The notes: a model not told the origin generated them from the sequence alone. Counted from the stretch's first letter, positions 51,113 through 60,972 are shown. The stretch: 64,000 nt of DNA from an uncultured Clostridia bacterium (GCA_934747965.1 CAKVHI010000004.1:1-64000), one strand, 5' to 3'. Numbers and translations are program-made.

Positions 51113-53920
51113 ATGAAAGTTTATAAATTTCTTGGAAGTTTTGCAATAACTTTATGTCTAGTTTTGTTTTCAGCATTTTTTGTTGGATGCAAACCAACAC
51201 TAGAATCTATCTACATAGTTTCAGATTCTATTGCAGAAACTGTTGAGTTTAATGAAGAATTTTTGTATCCTAACTTGAAAGTTATGGCAAAATATAGTGA
51301 TAAATCTGAAGTTGAATTAAAAATTGAAGATTTAAAAATCACTAATATTTCAACAACAAAGTTGGGCGAACAAACTTTTAAAGTTGAATATCAGGGAAAA
51401 GTTGCAACAAAGAAAATTGTTGTAACAAAAAACATTAAATCAATTAGTGTTGAAAGTGGAATTTCTGACAAAGCATATAGATATGAAAAGCTTAACACTT
51501 CAAATGCTGTTATAAAAGTTACTTATTCTGATAATTCAACTCAAAATATTGCTTACTCATTGACTTCAGGCATAGTTTTTGGCGAAATTGACACTTCTGT
51601 TGCAGGAAACAAAACTTTGGATGTAAGTTATGGTGGAAAGTCAACAACTTTTTCTTACACAGTTATTGATATTACATCTATTGAATATGTAAGCGGACTT
51701 GCTTCAGAAATTTATATAGATGATGTGATTAACAAAAATGATTTTGTTATAAAAATTGTTTTTGCTGATGGTGAAACAAAAAATAAAGGATATTCTTTGA
51801 ACAGTGGAATTAGTATTGAAGGAATTGATACCTCTTCTGCTGGCGATAAAACTTTGGTTATAAAATATAAAGACATTCCTTCTATTTCAAAAAATTATAC
51901 AGTAATTGAAGATGCTGTTGTTTCTGCAAAAATCAAAGAAGGCTCTGTTAAAAATTCTGTGGTTGCTAATACTGTTTTTGACACTTCAAACTTGACTTTA
52001 ACTTTGACTTATGCAAGTGGAAAAACTAAAGATGTAAAAACAGGCTTCAGCGTTGCTTCTTTTGACACTTCGATTGTTGGAGAATACGATTTGGTTGTAA
52101 CTTATGAAGGTCTAGAGCCAATAAAAATGAAAATTACTGTTACAAACGACTTTATTATAACAAGTTTTGAAAAACCACAATTTGTTGGGCTTTATGAATC
52201 AAATAGTGAAACAAAAAATACTTTTGTAAAAACTGGTCAAACAGGTGTTAAAGGATTTGAAATAACAGAAAATATTTATGTTGTTGGAAATGAAAATGAT
52301 TTTATTTTCAGACCAACAATGGGTATTTATAAAAACGGCTCAAGTCAAGAAATTTCTAAATTTAAAACAAAAATTAAAGTTTATGTTTTAAACTCTTCAG
52401 AAAATTTTGAAGAATTAACTGATAATCTAACAGACTATGTTCAAACAGATAACTTTGAACAAACTTACAAATTTACTAATCTTGCTGAAAATAAAATTTT
52501 TAAGATTTCTGTAAGACCTTATTTTGTAAGCGTTGAAGAAGAAGATTTGGTTGATAACTGTGAATTTGTATTTAAAGTTGTAAATGGATATAATGTTTAC
52601 AATGTTCAAGATTTGTCTTTGTTTGACAATGCTAATGTTGATAGTAAATGGACACAATATAAACAAGACAATAATATTGACTTAAACAAACAAATTAGTT
52701 CTTTGATCTTGCAAAATGATATTTCTGTTACAAAACAAGACATTCCAGCAATGCATTTTTACACTAAAAATGAAGTTTCTGGCGATATAGATGCTGCTAG
52801 GGCAGAAGGTTCTTTGAAGGACTCTGATAGGGGTTCAGTTGGGTTTATATATCAAAGAAATCTTAATAAAAATCAAATTTTTAATTTTGAAGGAAACTAC
52901 TTTAAAATTTCAGCTGAAAGTATGCCTTTAATTGTTAGAGAATTTGGAGAAGTTTCTGAATCAGAAGATGCTACAATCACAACTCACACAACTTTGTTTG
53001 GAATTTTTGGTGCAGAAGACACAGAAAAATCTAGTTTTAATTTTAATAATATATCTTTTGTTGGTAATTCTAAAAAGAGTGAAAACGCTGCAAAATCGGG
53101 CGGAATTATCTGCTTTAAAACAAGAAACTCAAATTGTACATACTACAATTGCTTATCTCAAGGTTGGTTTATTAACACTTATTTTGAGTATACACAAGAT
53201 GCTACAACTGTGATTAAAAATTCAAATGTTTTTGACGCAAACAATACTTTGCTTTATTGTTATGGTGCAAGTGATGTTCAAATTATTGATAGTCACATGA
53301 TTGGTGCAGGTGGTCCAGTTATGATTTGTGACCATATCAACCATGATTCTTCAGGAAATGGTGGAATAATTACAAATGTTGTTACAAAAAATTCTGTACT
53401 AGAATCTTATGTTGCAGGCACTGAAAACTGGTTTGTTGCATATAAAGGAGTTACTCTTGCTGGAAGCATCAAAGCAATGGATGCGTTCTTTAATCCTTAT
53501 GAAAAAACTATCTTAGACTCTTCAAAGCAAAAATTTAATCTTTTGACAGTTAATAAGTCAGGTAAAACACAGGGAATCTCTAGTGCAAAAATTAAGGGAA
53601 CATTTAAGGATGAAACCAAAGATGAAAACGACCAATTAATTTATGAAACAGGGCTAGACCTAAGCGAAAGTTCTGTTGAGCAAATGAAAAATAATATAAT
53701 TCAAAGTATGGTAGCAAGCGGTATGGACCAAAAAGCTATTGAAAGTGCATGCGAAAAAATGGCTATTTTGCAAACTGCAAATAATACTATTGGCGTTCCG
53801 GGTGATACAGGTTGGATGGTAAAGCCTGATGCAATAAAATTTGCTCAAGCAAAAGGTTATATATTTGCTTACCTATTTAATAACATGGGAGTTACAGTAG
53901 GTCTTTCTAATTTAGCATAA
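51113..53920 (+). CDS. Large lipoprotein with bacterial Ig-like repeats
   Basis: 935 aa. Lipoprotein signal ending FFVGC (C26). Residues about 28-345 contain four bacterial Ig-like (Big_3-type) repeats of about 75-80 residues, each with a YSDxS or YASGK strand and a DTSxAG/GEYDLVVTY closing pattern. Residues about 460-880 look like a right-handed beta-helix type surface domain. Probably a surface adhesin or carbohydrate-binding protein. Ribosome-binding site AAGGGG; own terminator. Confidence 0.85.
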   Translation: MKVYKFLGSFAITLCLVLFSAFFVGCKPTLESIYIVSDSIAETVEFNEEFLYPNLKVMAKYSDKSEVELKIEDLKITNISTTKLGEQTFKVEYQGKVATKKIVVTKNIKSISVESGISDKAYRYEKLNTSNAVIKVTYSDNSTQNIAYSLTSGIVFGEIDTSVAGNKTLDVSYGGKSTTFSYTVIDITSIEYVSGLASEIYIDDVINKNDFVIKIVFADGETKNKGYSLNSGISIEGIDTSSAGDKTLVIKYKDIPSISKNYTVIEDAVVSAKIKEGSVKNSVVANTVFDTSNLTLTLTYASGKTKDVKTGFSVASFDTSIVGEYDLVVTYEGLEPIKMKITVTNDFIITSFEKPQFVGLYESNSETKNTFVKTGQTGVKGFEITENIYVVGNENDFIFRPTMGIYKNGSSQEISKFKTKIKVYVLNSSENFEELTDNLTDYVQTDNFEQTYKFTNLAENKIFKISVRPYFVSVEEEDLVDNCEFVFKVVNGYNVYNVQDLSLFDNANVDSKWTQYKQDNNIDLNKQISSLILQNDISVTKQDIPAMHFYTKNEVSGDIDAARAEGSLKDSDRGSVGFIYQRNLNKNQIFNFEGNYFKISAESMPLIVREFGEVSESEDATITTHTTLFGIFGAEDTEKSSFNFNNISFVGNSKKSENAAKSGGIICFKTRNSNCTYYNCLSQGWFINTYFEYTQDATTVIKNSNVFDANNTLLYCYGASDVQIIDSHMIGAGGPVMICDHINHDSSGNGGIITNVVTKNSVLESYVAGTENWFVAYKGVTLAGSIKAMDAFFNPYEKTILDSSKQKFNLLTVNKSGKTQGISSAKIKGTFKDETKDENDQLIYETGLDLSESSVEQMKNNIIQSMVASGMDQKAIESACEKMAILQTANNTIGVPGDTGWMVKPDAIKFAQAKGYIFAYLFNNMGVTVGLSNLA

Positions 53921-53921
53921 T

Positions 53922-53957
53922 AAAAAAAACGAATTCAAAGCATGAATTCGTTTTTTT
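53922..53957 (+). terminator. Terminator after the Ig-repeat lipoprotein
   Basis: AAAAACGAATTCA pairs with TGAATTCGTTTTT, followed by seven T. Confidence 0.9.
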
Positions 53958-54097
53958 GTTACAGAAATCTCGGTTATACCTGTGGATTATTTAGGTGTTA
54001 TTGGCGAATTATACATGAACGCGCAAAAGAGCGGGTTAATAAATAGAGTTTATAGTGGCAAAACCACACAAGCCCTACCGAAAGCAAACGGTAGAAT

Positions 54098-54126
54098 AAA
54101 AAAACAACCCCAAAGCGGTTGTTTTT
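54098..54126 (-). terminator. Terminator of tRNA-Leu (minus strand)
   Basis: AAAACAACC and GGTTGTTTTT pair across CGCTTTGG on the minus strand, immediately after the tRNA. Confidence 0.75.
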
Positions 54127-54130
54127 AATT

Positions 54131-54216
54131 TGGTGCCGAAGGCGGGACTTGAACCCGCACGAAGTTGCCCTCAACGGATTTTGAGTCCGTCGCGTCTGCC
54201 ATTCCACCACTCCGGC
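54131..54216 (-). tRNA. tRNA-Leu (CAA)
   Basis: Minus strand; acceptor GCCGGAG pairs with CTTCGGC, anticodon loop CTCAAAA gives CAA, long variable arm of class II, CCA at 54133-54131. Its first ten bases and the upstream 28 bases are duplicated beyond an inserted element (54207-54244 and 54372-54409). Confidence 0.94.
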
Positions 54217-54244
54217 ATATTGAAGTGATAATATTAATTTGTCG
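54207..54244 (-). repeat. 38-bp direct repeat, native copy at the tRNA-Leu 5' end
   Basis: Identical to 54372-54409; contains the first ten bases of tRNA-Leu and the upstream TATTAT-containing region. Confidence 0.92.
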
Positions 54245-54371
54245 TTTGGAGTGGTGAACAAGTCCCCCTCTTGTTTTAATCTGCGCACTGCAACCATAAA
54301 GGTTTAGTGCTTGTTAAAGCCAAGAACTTCCGCGTTCGCTTTATCATCCACTGGATGCGCTCCGCTATGTT
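54245..54371 (-). mobile_element. 127-bp element inserted upstream of tRNA-Leu
   Basis: Lies between two 38-bp direct repeats. On the minus strand, the 105-base core (54371 to 54267) matches the insert beside tRNA-Lys (62629-62733) at roughly 88 percent by eye, with equal length. It contains a hairpin CATCC/GGATG that in the tRNA-Lys copy is CGTCC/GGACG, a paired change. Its tRNA-proximal edge has an inverted copy of the tRNA-Leu 5' end (54248-54256). No protein is encoded. Confidence 0.8.
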
Positions 54372-54409
54372 CCACTCCGGCATATTGAAGTGATAATATT
54401 AATTTGTCG
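54372..54409 (-). repeat. 38-bp direct repeat, outer copy
   Basis: Second copy of 54207-54244; contains a ten-base tRNA-Leu 5' fragment that reads directly into the element. Confidence 0.92.
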
Positions 54410-54524
54410 GCAAATTGAAGTAAGTTATTTTGTAACAAATTTCAATCAACTCTTATAGTTTACTATAAAAAAAGATTTTTTTCAAGCATTATTTAAAATT
54501 TTTTAAAAAAAATTGTTTTAGGTC

Positions 54525-54655
54525 TTGATAATCATATTTAATTGCATATAATAGTAGTATACAAACATTTCGAATAATATTAAGCCTGTTGAAATTATTA
54601 ATGATGAAGAACTTGAAAAACTATAAACAAACTCGAATTTATTTCGAGTTTTTTG
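54525..54655 (+). other. Short transcription unit without a recognised product
   Basis: TTGATA (54525-54530), 16 bases, TATAAT (54547-54552), then a terminator AACTCGAA/TTTCGAGTT plus T run at 54629-54654. The predicted RNA is about 95 nt. It contains a stop-terminated frame reading IKPVEIINDEELEKL with no start codon, which looks like the tail of a lost gene. Could be a small RNA or a gene remnant. Confidence 0.35.
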
Positions 54656-54694
54656 ATGTTTTTATATTTCTGTTTCAAAAATTGTATTTTTTGT

Positions 54695-54723
54695 TTGACA
54701 AATTATATTTTTTTAGTTATCAT
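54695..54723 (+). promoter_or_regulatory. Promoter of the pheST leader
   Basis: TTGACA (54695-54700), 17-base spacer, TATCAT (54718-54723). Confidence 0.7.
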
Positions 54724-54734
54724 AAAAAGGTATA

Positions 54735-54990
54735 TAAAAACTATGACAGTGCGTAAGTAGATTTAAAACTTTGTATTAAGAGAAAGTTTATCGTGGGCTG
54801 AGAGTAAACTATGCAAACTTAAATTGAATTTCAACACTCGAGTTGCTTTTTGGTAAAGACAAAATTTTGTTGTTAAGAAAAGCCAGAATAAACTGTAAAA
54901 ATTAAATGAGGTCAATAGATATTATTGATAAAGTTAGGTGGTATCACGGTCAAAAAATCGTCCTATGTTGGGGTCGATTTATTTTTTTAG
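54735..54990 (+). promoter_or_regulatory. T-box riboswitch controlling pheST
   Basis: About 260-base leader. The T-box sequence TTAGGTGGTATCACGG (54934-54949) is close to consensus. A terminator stem (ATCGTCC paired with GGGGTCGAT) and T run at 54980-54988 follow it. A TTC at 54830-54832 in the segment GAATTTCAACAC fits a phenylalanine specifier. Uncharged tRNA-Phe would stabilise the antiterminator and allow pheST expression. Confidence 0.88.
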
Positions 54991-54998
54991 GGGGAATT

Positions 54999-56030
54999 AT
55001 GATTGAAAAAATTAAAAATTTAGCAAAACTTTTTGATGAAAAACTAAAATCTATTGTTGATGAAAATGCACTAGAAAATTTAAGGCTTTCGTTTATTGGC
55101 AAAAAAGGCGAAATTACAAATCTTATGAATGATTTTAGGCTTGTACCTAATGAGCAAAAAAAAGAAGTAGGAAAACTTATCAATGAACTTAAAAATAAAG
55201 TTGAAGAATTGATTGTAACTACAAAAAAGAATTTACAAGAAAAAAAGTTTGAAGAAATGGTTAATAATGATGCGAAAATTGATTATACATTGCCAGTTAA
55301 TGACGGTGTGGGTGCATTAAACCCAAGAACAATTTTGCAAAAGCAAATTATTGATATTTTTGTTTCTATGGGCTTTATTATTGAAGACGGTAATGAAATA
55401 GAAACTGAATATAACAATTTTGATGCGGTAAATGTTCCACGAAGTCATCCTGCACGAGATATGCAAGATACTTTTTGGCTTGATAATGGTGAGGTGTTAA
55501 AAACTCAAACTTCTGCCGCTCAAAACCGAATCTTAAAAACACATGGTCCTATTTGCAGAGTTTTGTTTCCGGGAAGATGCTTTAGAAATGAAGAACTTGA
55601 TGCAACGCATGAAAACACTTTCTTTCAGATTGAAGGAGTTGTTGTTGACAAAAATGTTAGTGTTTCAAATTTGATTTATTTCATGAAAGAGATGTTAAAG
55701 GGTGTGTTTAATAAAGACATGGAAGTTAGGTTAAGACCGGGATTTTTCCCTTTCACTGAACCTTCGTTTGAACTTGATGCTACTTGTCCAATTTGCGGAG
55801 GAAAGGGGTGCAATGCTTGTTCACACACAGGCTGGATGGAATTGTGCCCTTGTGGGATGATTCATCCAAATGTTTTGAAAGAAGCGGGAATAGACAGTAA
55901 TGTTTACAACGGTTTTGCATTTGGTCTTGGTTTTGATAGACTTGTTATGATTAAAACTGGGCTTGAGGATATTAGATATTTGAATAGTGGCAATTTAAAA
56001 GTTTTGTCGCAATATAAAACAAAGATTTAG
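54999..56030 (+). CDS. pheS: Phenylalanine--tRNA ligase alpha subunit
   Basis: 343 aa from the ATG at 54999, after GGGGG; an earlier in-frame ATG lies inside the T-box and is rejected. Class II motifs: LNPRTILQ, FRNEELDATHENTFFQIEGV (motif 2 region, about 205-225), GLGFDRLVMI motif 3. An extra cysteine-rich insertion (CPICGGKGCNACSHTG, about 260-280) is the zinc-like insertion known in many PheS. Forms alpha2beta2 with PheT. Confidence 0.96.
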   Translation: MIEKIKNLAKLFDEKLKSIVDENALENLRLSFIGKKGEITNLMNDFRLVPNEQKKEVGKLINELKNKVEELIVTTKKNLQEKKFEEMVNNDAKIDYTLPVNDGVGALNPRTILQKQIIDIFVSMGFIIEDGNEIETEYNNFDAVNVPRSHPARDMQDTFWLDNGEVLKTQTSAAQNRILKTHGPICRVLFPGRCFRNEELDATHENTFFQIEGVVVDKNVSVSNLIYFMKEMLKGVFNKDMEVRLRPGFFPFTEPSFELDATCPICGGKGCNACSHTGWMELCPCGMIHPNVLKEAGIDSNVYNGFAFGLGFDRLVMIKTGLEDIRYLNSGNLKVLSQYKTKI

Positions 56031-56038
56031 AGGTGTGT

Positions 56039-58414
56039 ATGAAAATTTCTATTAATTGGTTAAAAGATTTTGTAAATTTAGACGGAATTTCCAGCGATGA
56101 AATTGTAAAGCGCTTTAATTTGGCAACTGCTGAAATTGAGGGCGTTGAGTTTAAGGGGAGCGATATTAAAGGTGTTGTTTTTGGGAAAATTTTGAATGTT
56201 AGCGAGCATCCAAATTCAAAAAAACTTCACATTTTGAAAGTTGATTTAGGCACTAAGGTTGAACAAATTGTTTGTGGTGCACCAAATGTTTATGAAGGAA
56301 TGGTAACTTGTGTTGCAACAGTAGGCGGTTGCGTTTGTGGTCATGAAATTGGCGTTGCTACACTTGCTGGAATAGAAAGCAAAGGAATGTGTTGCAGTTG
56401 CGCTGAACTAGGAATAGGCAGTGATGACAGCGGAATTATTGATGTTAAAGAAAATGTTAAACTTGGCGAGGATATTAAAAATGTTTGGCCTGTTGATGAT
56501 GTTGTTTTTGAAATAGACAACAAAACGCTAACTAACAGACCTGATTTGTGGGGTCATTATGGCTTGGCGCGTGAACTTGCTTGCGTTTTTAACAGGAAAT
56601 TAAATAAATTAGATTTGGAAGATTTAAGTAGATTTGACAATTTTCCTAAAATCAAAATTGACAATCAAAGTGAAAATTGCTACAGATATAGTGCTATAAG
56701 TGTTAAAGATATAACAAAAAAAGTTTCATCAATAAAAATGATGATAAGATTAAACTATTGTGGCATGAGAGATGTAAACTTGCTAGCTGATTTAACGAAC
56801 TATGTTATGCTTGAACTGGGAAATCCAATGCATGCTTTTGATAATGACAAGGTTAAAGAAATTTATGTTTTAAACTCAAAACTTGGTGACAAACTTTTGA
56901 CGCTTGAAAATGAAGAACATGAAATTTTGGAAAACTCAGTTATTATTTGTGATCAAAACAAAACTCCAGTTGCTATTGCTGGAATTAAAGGTGGGTTGAT
57001 TGCTTCAATTTCTGACCAAACAAAAAATGTTTTGTTTGAAAGTGCAACATTTAGTGCTGAAAGAATTAGAAAAACAAGCAGAGCAATAGGTTTGGTTACT
57101 GATGCTTCGATTAGATATGAAAAATCACTTGACCCAGAACTAACTCCTGTTGCACTAGCAAGAATTGTTAAACTTTTGTTAGAAATAGACAGCGGATGCA
57201 AAGTTTCAAGTAGTTTTTCTGATTGCTACACAAAAAAATATGAAATTCCAAAAATTATTATAACAGAAAATTTCATTAAAAGTCGAATTGGCATGGATAT
57301 TAATAAAGACCAAATTATTGATATTTTGACAAAATTAGATTTTGGTGTTGAAACAAAAGATGAGGATATTATTGTAACTTGTCCAAGTTTTAGGGCAACA
57401 AAAGATGTTTCTATGAAAGAAGATTTGGTTGAAGAAATTGCTCGAATTTTTGGTTATGATAACATCATTCCTAAGCCATTAGCATTTAATCCAAAACCAA
57501 TAAGATTAAACAAAAATGTTAGTGAAGAATATGAAGTTAAAAAACTTTTAGCCACAAAGTATAATGCTGTTGAAGTGCATAGTTATATTTGGAATTATCA
57601 AGATTTTAATGCTGAGCATAATATAGACACAAAGCCTGTTGTAAAATTGATGGATAGCTCTAATGCGGGACAAAGCGGAATTAGAAAAGATTTGCTTCCA
57701 ACAATGCTTAAAGTTGTTTACGAGAATAAGAACAGTTTTGATGATTTAAGAGTTTTTGAAGTTGGTAGAGTGGCAAAAAGTTTGAACGAAAACAATTTGG
57801 TTAATGAAGAAAAACATCTTGCTGTTTGTTTTGCAAGCAAGCATATTTGCAAAGAAAGTTTGTTTGAAAATTTAAAGACTTTTGTTTTTGACTATTGCAG
57901 TAATAATTTGCAACTAAACATCTCATTGTGTGAAGGAGAAAAACCAAGTTATATGCATCCTATTAACACCTTTAATATTATTGCTGGTGGTGTTAATGTT
58001 GGGTATATTGGAGTAGTACATCCAAAAACAAGCATGACAATAGATAAAAAATTAAATATAATTGGTCTTGAAATTGATTTTGGAAAATTATTAAGTTTGG
58101 AAGGCTCATTTAAAAAGGCAATAATTCCTTCAAAATTTCAAACAGTCAACTTTGATGTTAGTGTCCTTGTGCCAAAAGAAATGTTTTATGGAAAACTAAA
58201 GGAAATTTTAGATGATTATCATTCAAAAATTTCTAATGGATTTAGTCTTAAAGAAATTTATGAAAACGAAAGTCTTTCAAATCAAAAAAGCATTACTGTA
58301 AGTTTTAATTTGGGTGCAAATGACCATACATTGGATGGTAGTGAAATTGATGAGTTTTTGGCAGGCTTAATTAAATATCTTGAACAACATAACTTAAAAA
58401 TAAGAAATAATTAA
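56039..58414 (+). CDS. pheT: Phenylalanine--tRNA ligase beta subunit
   Basis: 791 aa from the ATG at 56039; AGAGGTG just upstream is the ribosome-binding site. EMAP-like tRNA-binding domain (residues about 40-150: HPNSKKLHILKVDLG), B3/4 editing domain, B5 domain and the C-terminal FDX-ACB anticodon-binding domain (FQTVNFDVSVLVP onward). Acts with PheS. Confidence 0.96.
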   Translation: MKISINWLKDFVNLDGISSDEIVKRFNLATAEIEGVEFKGSDIKGVVFGKILNVSEHPNSKKLHILKVDLGTKVEQIVCGAPNVYEGMVTCVATVGGCVCGHEIGVATLAGIESKGMCCSCAELGIGSDDSGIIDVKENVKLGEDIKNVWPVDDVVFEIDNKTLTNRPDLWGHYGLARELACVFNRKLNKLDLEDLSRFDNFPKIKIDNQSENCYRYSAISVKDITKKVSSIKMMIRLNYCGMRDVNLLADLTNYVMLELGNPMHAFDNDKVKEIYVLNSKLGDKLLTLENEEHEILENSVIICDQNKTPVAIAGIKGGLIASISDQTKNVLFESATFSAERIRKTSRAIGLVTDASIRYEKSLDPELTPVALARIVKLLLEIDSGCKVSSSFSDCYTKKYEIPKIIITENFIKSRIGMDINKDQIIDILTKLDFGVETKDEDIIVTCPSFRATKDVSMKEDLVEEIARIFGYDNIIPKPLAFNPKPIRLNKNVSEEYEVKKLLATKYNAVEVHSYIWNYQDFNAEHNIDTKPVVKLMDSSNAGQSGIRKDLLPTMLKVVYENKNSFDDLRVFEVGRVAKSLNENNLVNEEKHLAVCFASKHICKESLFENLKTFVFDYCSNNLQLNISLCEGEKPSYMHPINTFNIIAGGVNVGYIGVVHPKTSMTIDKKLNIIGLEIDFGKLLSLEGSFKKAIIPSKFQTVNFDVSVLVPKEMFYGKLKEILDDYHSKISNGFSLKEIYENESLSNQKSITVSFNLGANDHTLDGSEIDEFLAGLIKYLEQHNLKIRNN

Positions 58415-58558
58415 AGATAGTCTACAATAAGTTAAAGATTTTATTATATAACTTGTTAGTATTGATAACACAAAATTTCGGAATTTTGAATTTTGTTTGA
58501 CAATAAAAACTTAAATTTGATAACATTTAATAACAGATTTTATAAAAAGAGGCTTAAT

Positions 58559-60964
58559 ATGGCGTACGAACACAAAAAAATAGAAGAAAAGTGGAAGAAA
58601 TATTGGGAAGATAACCAAACATTCAAAACAGATGTTTGGGATTTTTCTAAACCTAAATATTATGTTTTAGATATGTTTCCTTATCCTTCAGGGTCTGGGC
58701 TACATTTAGGGCATTGTGAAGGCTATACGGCAACTGACATTGTTGCAAGAATGAAAAGAATGCAAGGATTTAATGTTTTGCATCCAATGGGATACGATAG
58801 TTTTGGGCTTCCTGCCGAGCAATATGCTATTGACACAGGAAATGACCCTAATGGTTTTACAGACAATCTTATAACTTTTTTTACAGGTCAAGCAAAAAAT
58901 GTTGGATGGTCTTATGATTGGGATAGAATGATAAAAACCAGCGACCCCCAATTTTATAAATGGACACAATGGATTTTTAAACAACTATTCAATGACGGGC
59001 TAGCAAAGCGTATTGAAATGCCAGTCAACTGGTGTGAAGAACTTGGCTCGGTTTTGGCGAATGATGAAATAGTTGACGGAAAAAGCGAACGTGGTGGTTA
59101 TCCCGTTGTTAAAAAGAATATGCTTCAATGGGTTATTGACACCCCGAAATATGCTGAAAAATTGTTAAGTGGGCTTGAAAAAATAGACTGGCCGGAATCA
59201 ACAAAACTTATGCAAAAAAATCGTATTGGAAAAAGTGAAGGGGTTGAAGTTGATTTTGAAATTGTTGGGGGCGGTAAATTTTCAATTTTTACCACTTGTA
59301 TTGAAACAATCTATGGCATAACATTTATGGTTATGGCACCAGAAAGTAAAATTGTTGACACCCTAAAACCAAGAATAAAAAATTGGGATGAAGTCGAAAA
59401 ATATAGAAGAGAAACCGAAAAATTAAGTGATTTGGAAAGGACTGACCTTAATAAAGGAAAAAGTGGTGTTAAACTTGATGGAGTTATGGCAATAAATCCT
59501 GTAAATGGAAAGCAAGTGCCAATATTTTTGGGGGATTTTGTTTTGGCAAGTTACGGAACAGGGGCTGTTATGGCTGTTCCTACTCATGACCAAAGAGATT
59601 TTGAATATGCAAAAGTGCACAATATTGATTTAATTCAAGTTATTTCAGGTGCCGATTGCACAGAAAAGGCGTTTGAAAAGCAAGATTATCTTGGCAAAGG
59701 TTGCAAGTTGATTAATAGTGAAGAATTTACGGGCTTGACTGTTGAAGAAGCAAAAAAAGCAATAACAGATAAACTTGTAAAAATGGGTAAAGCTCGAAAA
59801 ACTGTTAATTATAAGTTAAGAGATTGGATTTTTGCTCGTCAAAGATATTGGGGTGAACCTGTGCCCGTTGTTTATTATGAAGATGGAACTGCAGAGGCTC
59901 TTGACGACAAAGATTTGCCACTTGTTCTTCCAAAGGTTGATGACTATAAACCCGCAAAAGACGGAAGCAGTCCGCTTACAAAAAATCTTGAATTTGTAAA
60001 TATAAGTTATCACGGCAAACCTGCCAAGCGTGAAGTAAACACTATGCCGGGGAGTGCTGGGTCTAGTTGGTATTACCTAAGATATATTGACCCTAATAAT
60101 GACAGTGAATTTGCAAATTATGAGTTGTTGAAACATTGGATGCCCGTAGATTTGTATGTTGGTGGTCCAGAGCACGCTGTTGGACATTTGTTATATTCAA
60201 GAATGTGGAACAATTATTTGTTTGACAAGGGTCTTGTTCCAACAAGCGAACCTTTCAAAAAACTTATTCATCAAGGTATGGTTTTGGGTGCAAATGGGCT
60301 TAAAATGGGAAAGCGTTATCCAGAATTTGCGATTGACCCTAACAAGATTGTTGAACAATATGGTGCTGATTCATTAAGACTTTATGAAATGTTTATGGGC
60401 CCTATTGAAGAGAATAAACCTTGGGATGATAATGGCGTTTTGGGTGCAAGAAAGTTTTTGGATAGAGTTTATAGAATTTTTGAAGAAAAACAAATTGCTG
60501 AAAAAGACAATGAAAATTTAATAAAAATTTACAATCAAACAGTAAAAAAAGTAACTGCAGATTTTGAAAGTTTAAATTTTAACACTGCAATTTCACAATT
60601 AATGGTGTTTGTCAACAGTTTAAGCAAAGAAGAGTTTGTTCCAAAATATATGTTTGAAGGATTTTTGAAAATGTTAAACCCAGTTTGTCCGTTCATCACA
60701 GAAGAATTGTGGAATAGATTAGGACATACAGAAACAATTTCTTATGAACCTTGGCCTAAGTTTGATGAAAGCAAACTTATTGAAACAACTATGGAAATTC
60801 CTATTCAAGTTAATGGGAAATTGCGTGCCAAAATTGTTGTTGACAAAAACATTTCGGAAGAAAATGTTAAACAAAAAGCATTAGAAGAAGTTAAACAATA
60901 CTTGCAAACAGAGCCTAAAAAGATAATATATATAAATTCTAGGCTTGTAAATATTGTTGTGTAG
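58559..60964 (+). CDS. leuS: Leucyl-tRNA synthetase
   Basis: 801 aa from the ATG at 58559, after AGAGG; a start 66 bases earlier lacks a ribosome-binding site. The class I HIGH motif appears as SGLHLGHCEGY, the CP1 editing domain has YGTGAVMAVPTHDQRD, and the segment GPEHAVGHLLYSRMW precedes the second signature. The KMSKS motif is changed to KMGKRYPE. The enzyme charges tRNA-Leu. Not T-box controlled as far as I can see. Confidence 0.96.
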   Translation: MAYEHKKIEEKWKKYWEDNQTFKTDVWDFSKPKYYVLDMFPYPSGSGLHLGHCEGYTATDIVARMKRMQGFNVLHPMGYDSFGLPAEQYAIDTGNDPNGFTDNLITFFTGQAKNVGWSYDWDRMIKTSDPQFYKWTQWIFKQLFNDGLAKRIEMPVNWCEELGSVLANDEIVDGKSERGGYPVVKKNMLQWVIDTPKYAEKLLSGLEKIDWPESTKLMQKNRIGKSEGVEVDFEIVGGGKFSIFTTCIETIYGITFMVMAPESKIVDTLKPRIKNWDEVEKYRRETEKLSDLERTDLNKGKSGVKLDGVMAINPVNGKQVPIFLGDFVLASYGTGAVMAVPTHDQRDFEYAKVHNIDLIQVISGADCTEKAFEKQDYLGKGCKLINSEEFTGLTVEEAKKAITDKLVKMGKARKTVNYKLRDWIFARQRYWGEPVPVVYYEDGTAEALDDKDLPLVLPKVDDYKPAKDGSSPLTKNLEFVNISYHGKPAKREVNTMPGSAGSSWYYLRYIDPNNDSEFANYELLKHWMPVDLYVGGPEHAVGHLLYSRMWNNYLFDKGLVPTSEPFKKLIHQGMVLGANGLKMGKRYPEFAIDPNKIVEQYGADSLRLYEMFMGPIEENKPWDDNGVLGARKFLDRVYRIFEEKQIAEKDNENLIKIYNQTVKKVTADFESLNFNTAISQLMVFVNSLSKEEFVPKYMFEGFLKMLNPVCPFITEELWNRLGHTETISYEPWPKFDESKLIETTMEIPIQVNGKLRAKIVVDKNISEENVKQKALEEVKQYLQTEPKKIIYINSRLVNIVV

Positions 60965-60972
60965 GAGAAAAA

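Noticed and set aside
54207..54409. Inverted tRNA copies as amplification or assembly chimeras
   Set aside because: A chimera would be unique; here three loci share the same design and two share a 105-base core with compensatory changes, so a real element is more likely, though read-level proof is lacking.
54906..54998. Longer pheS starting at an ATG at 54906
   Set aside because: That start lies inside the T-box and would cross its terminator; the ATG at 54999 has a proper ribosome-binding site and gives the normal PheS N-terminus.
58415..58558. Possible T-box before leuS
   Set aside because: No T-box sequence or terminator followed by a T run is present; only a short AAAATTTC/GAATTTT hairpin.
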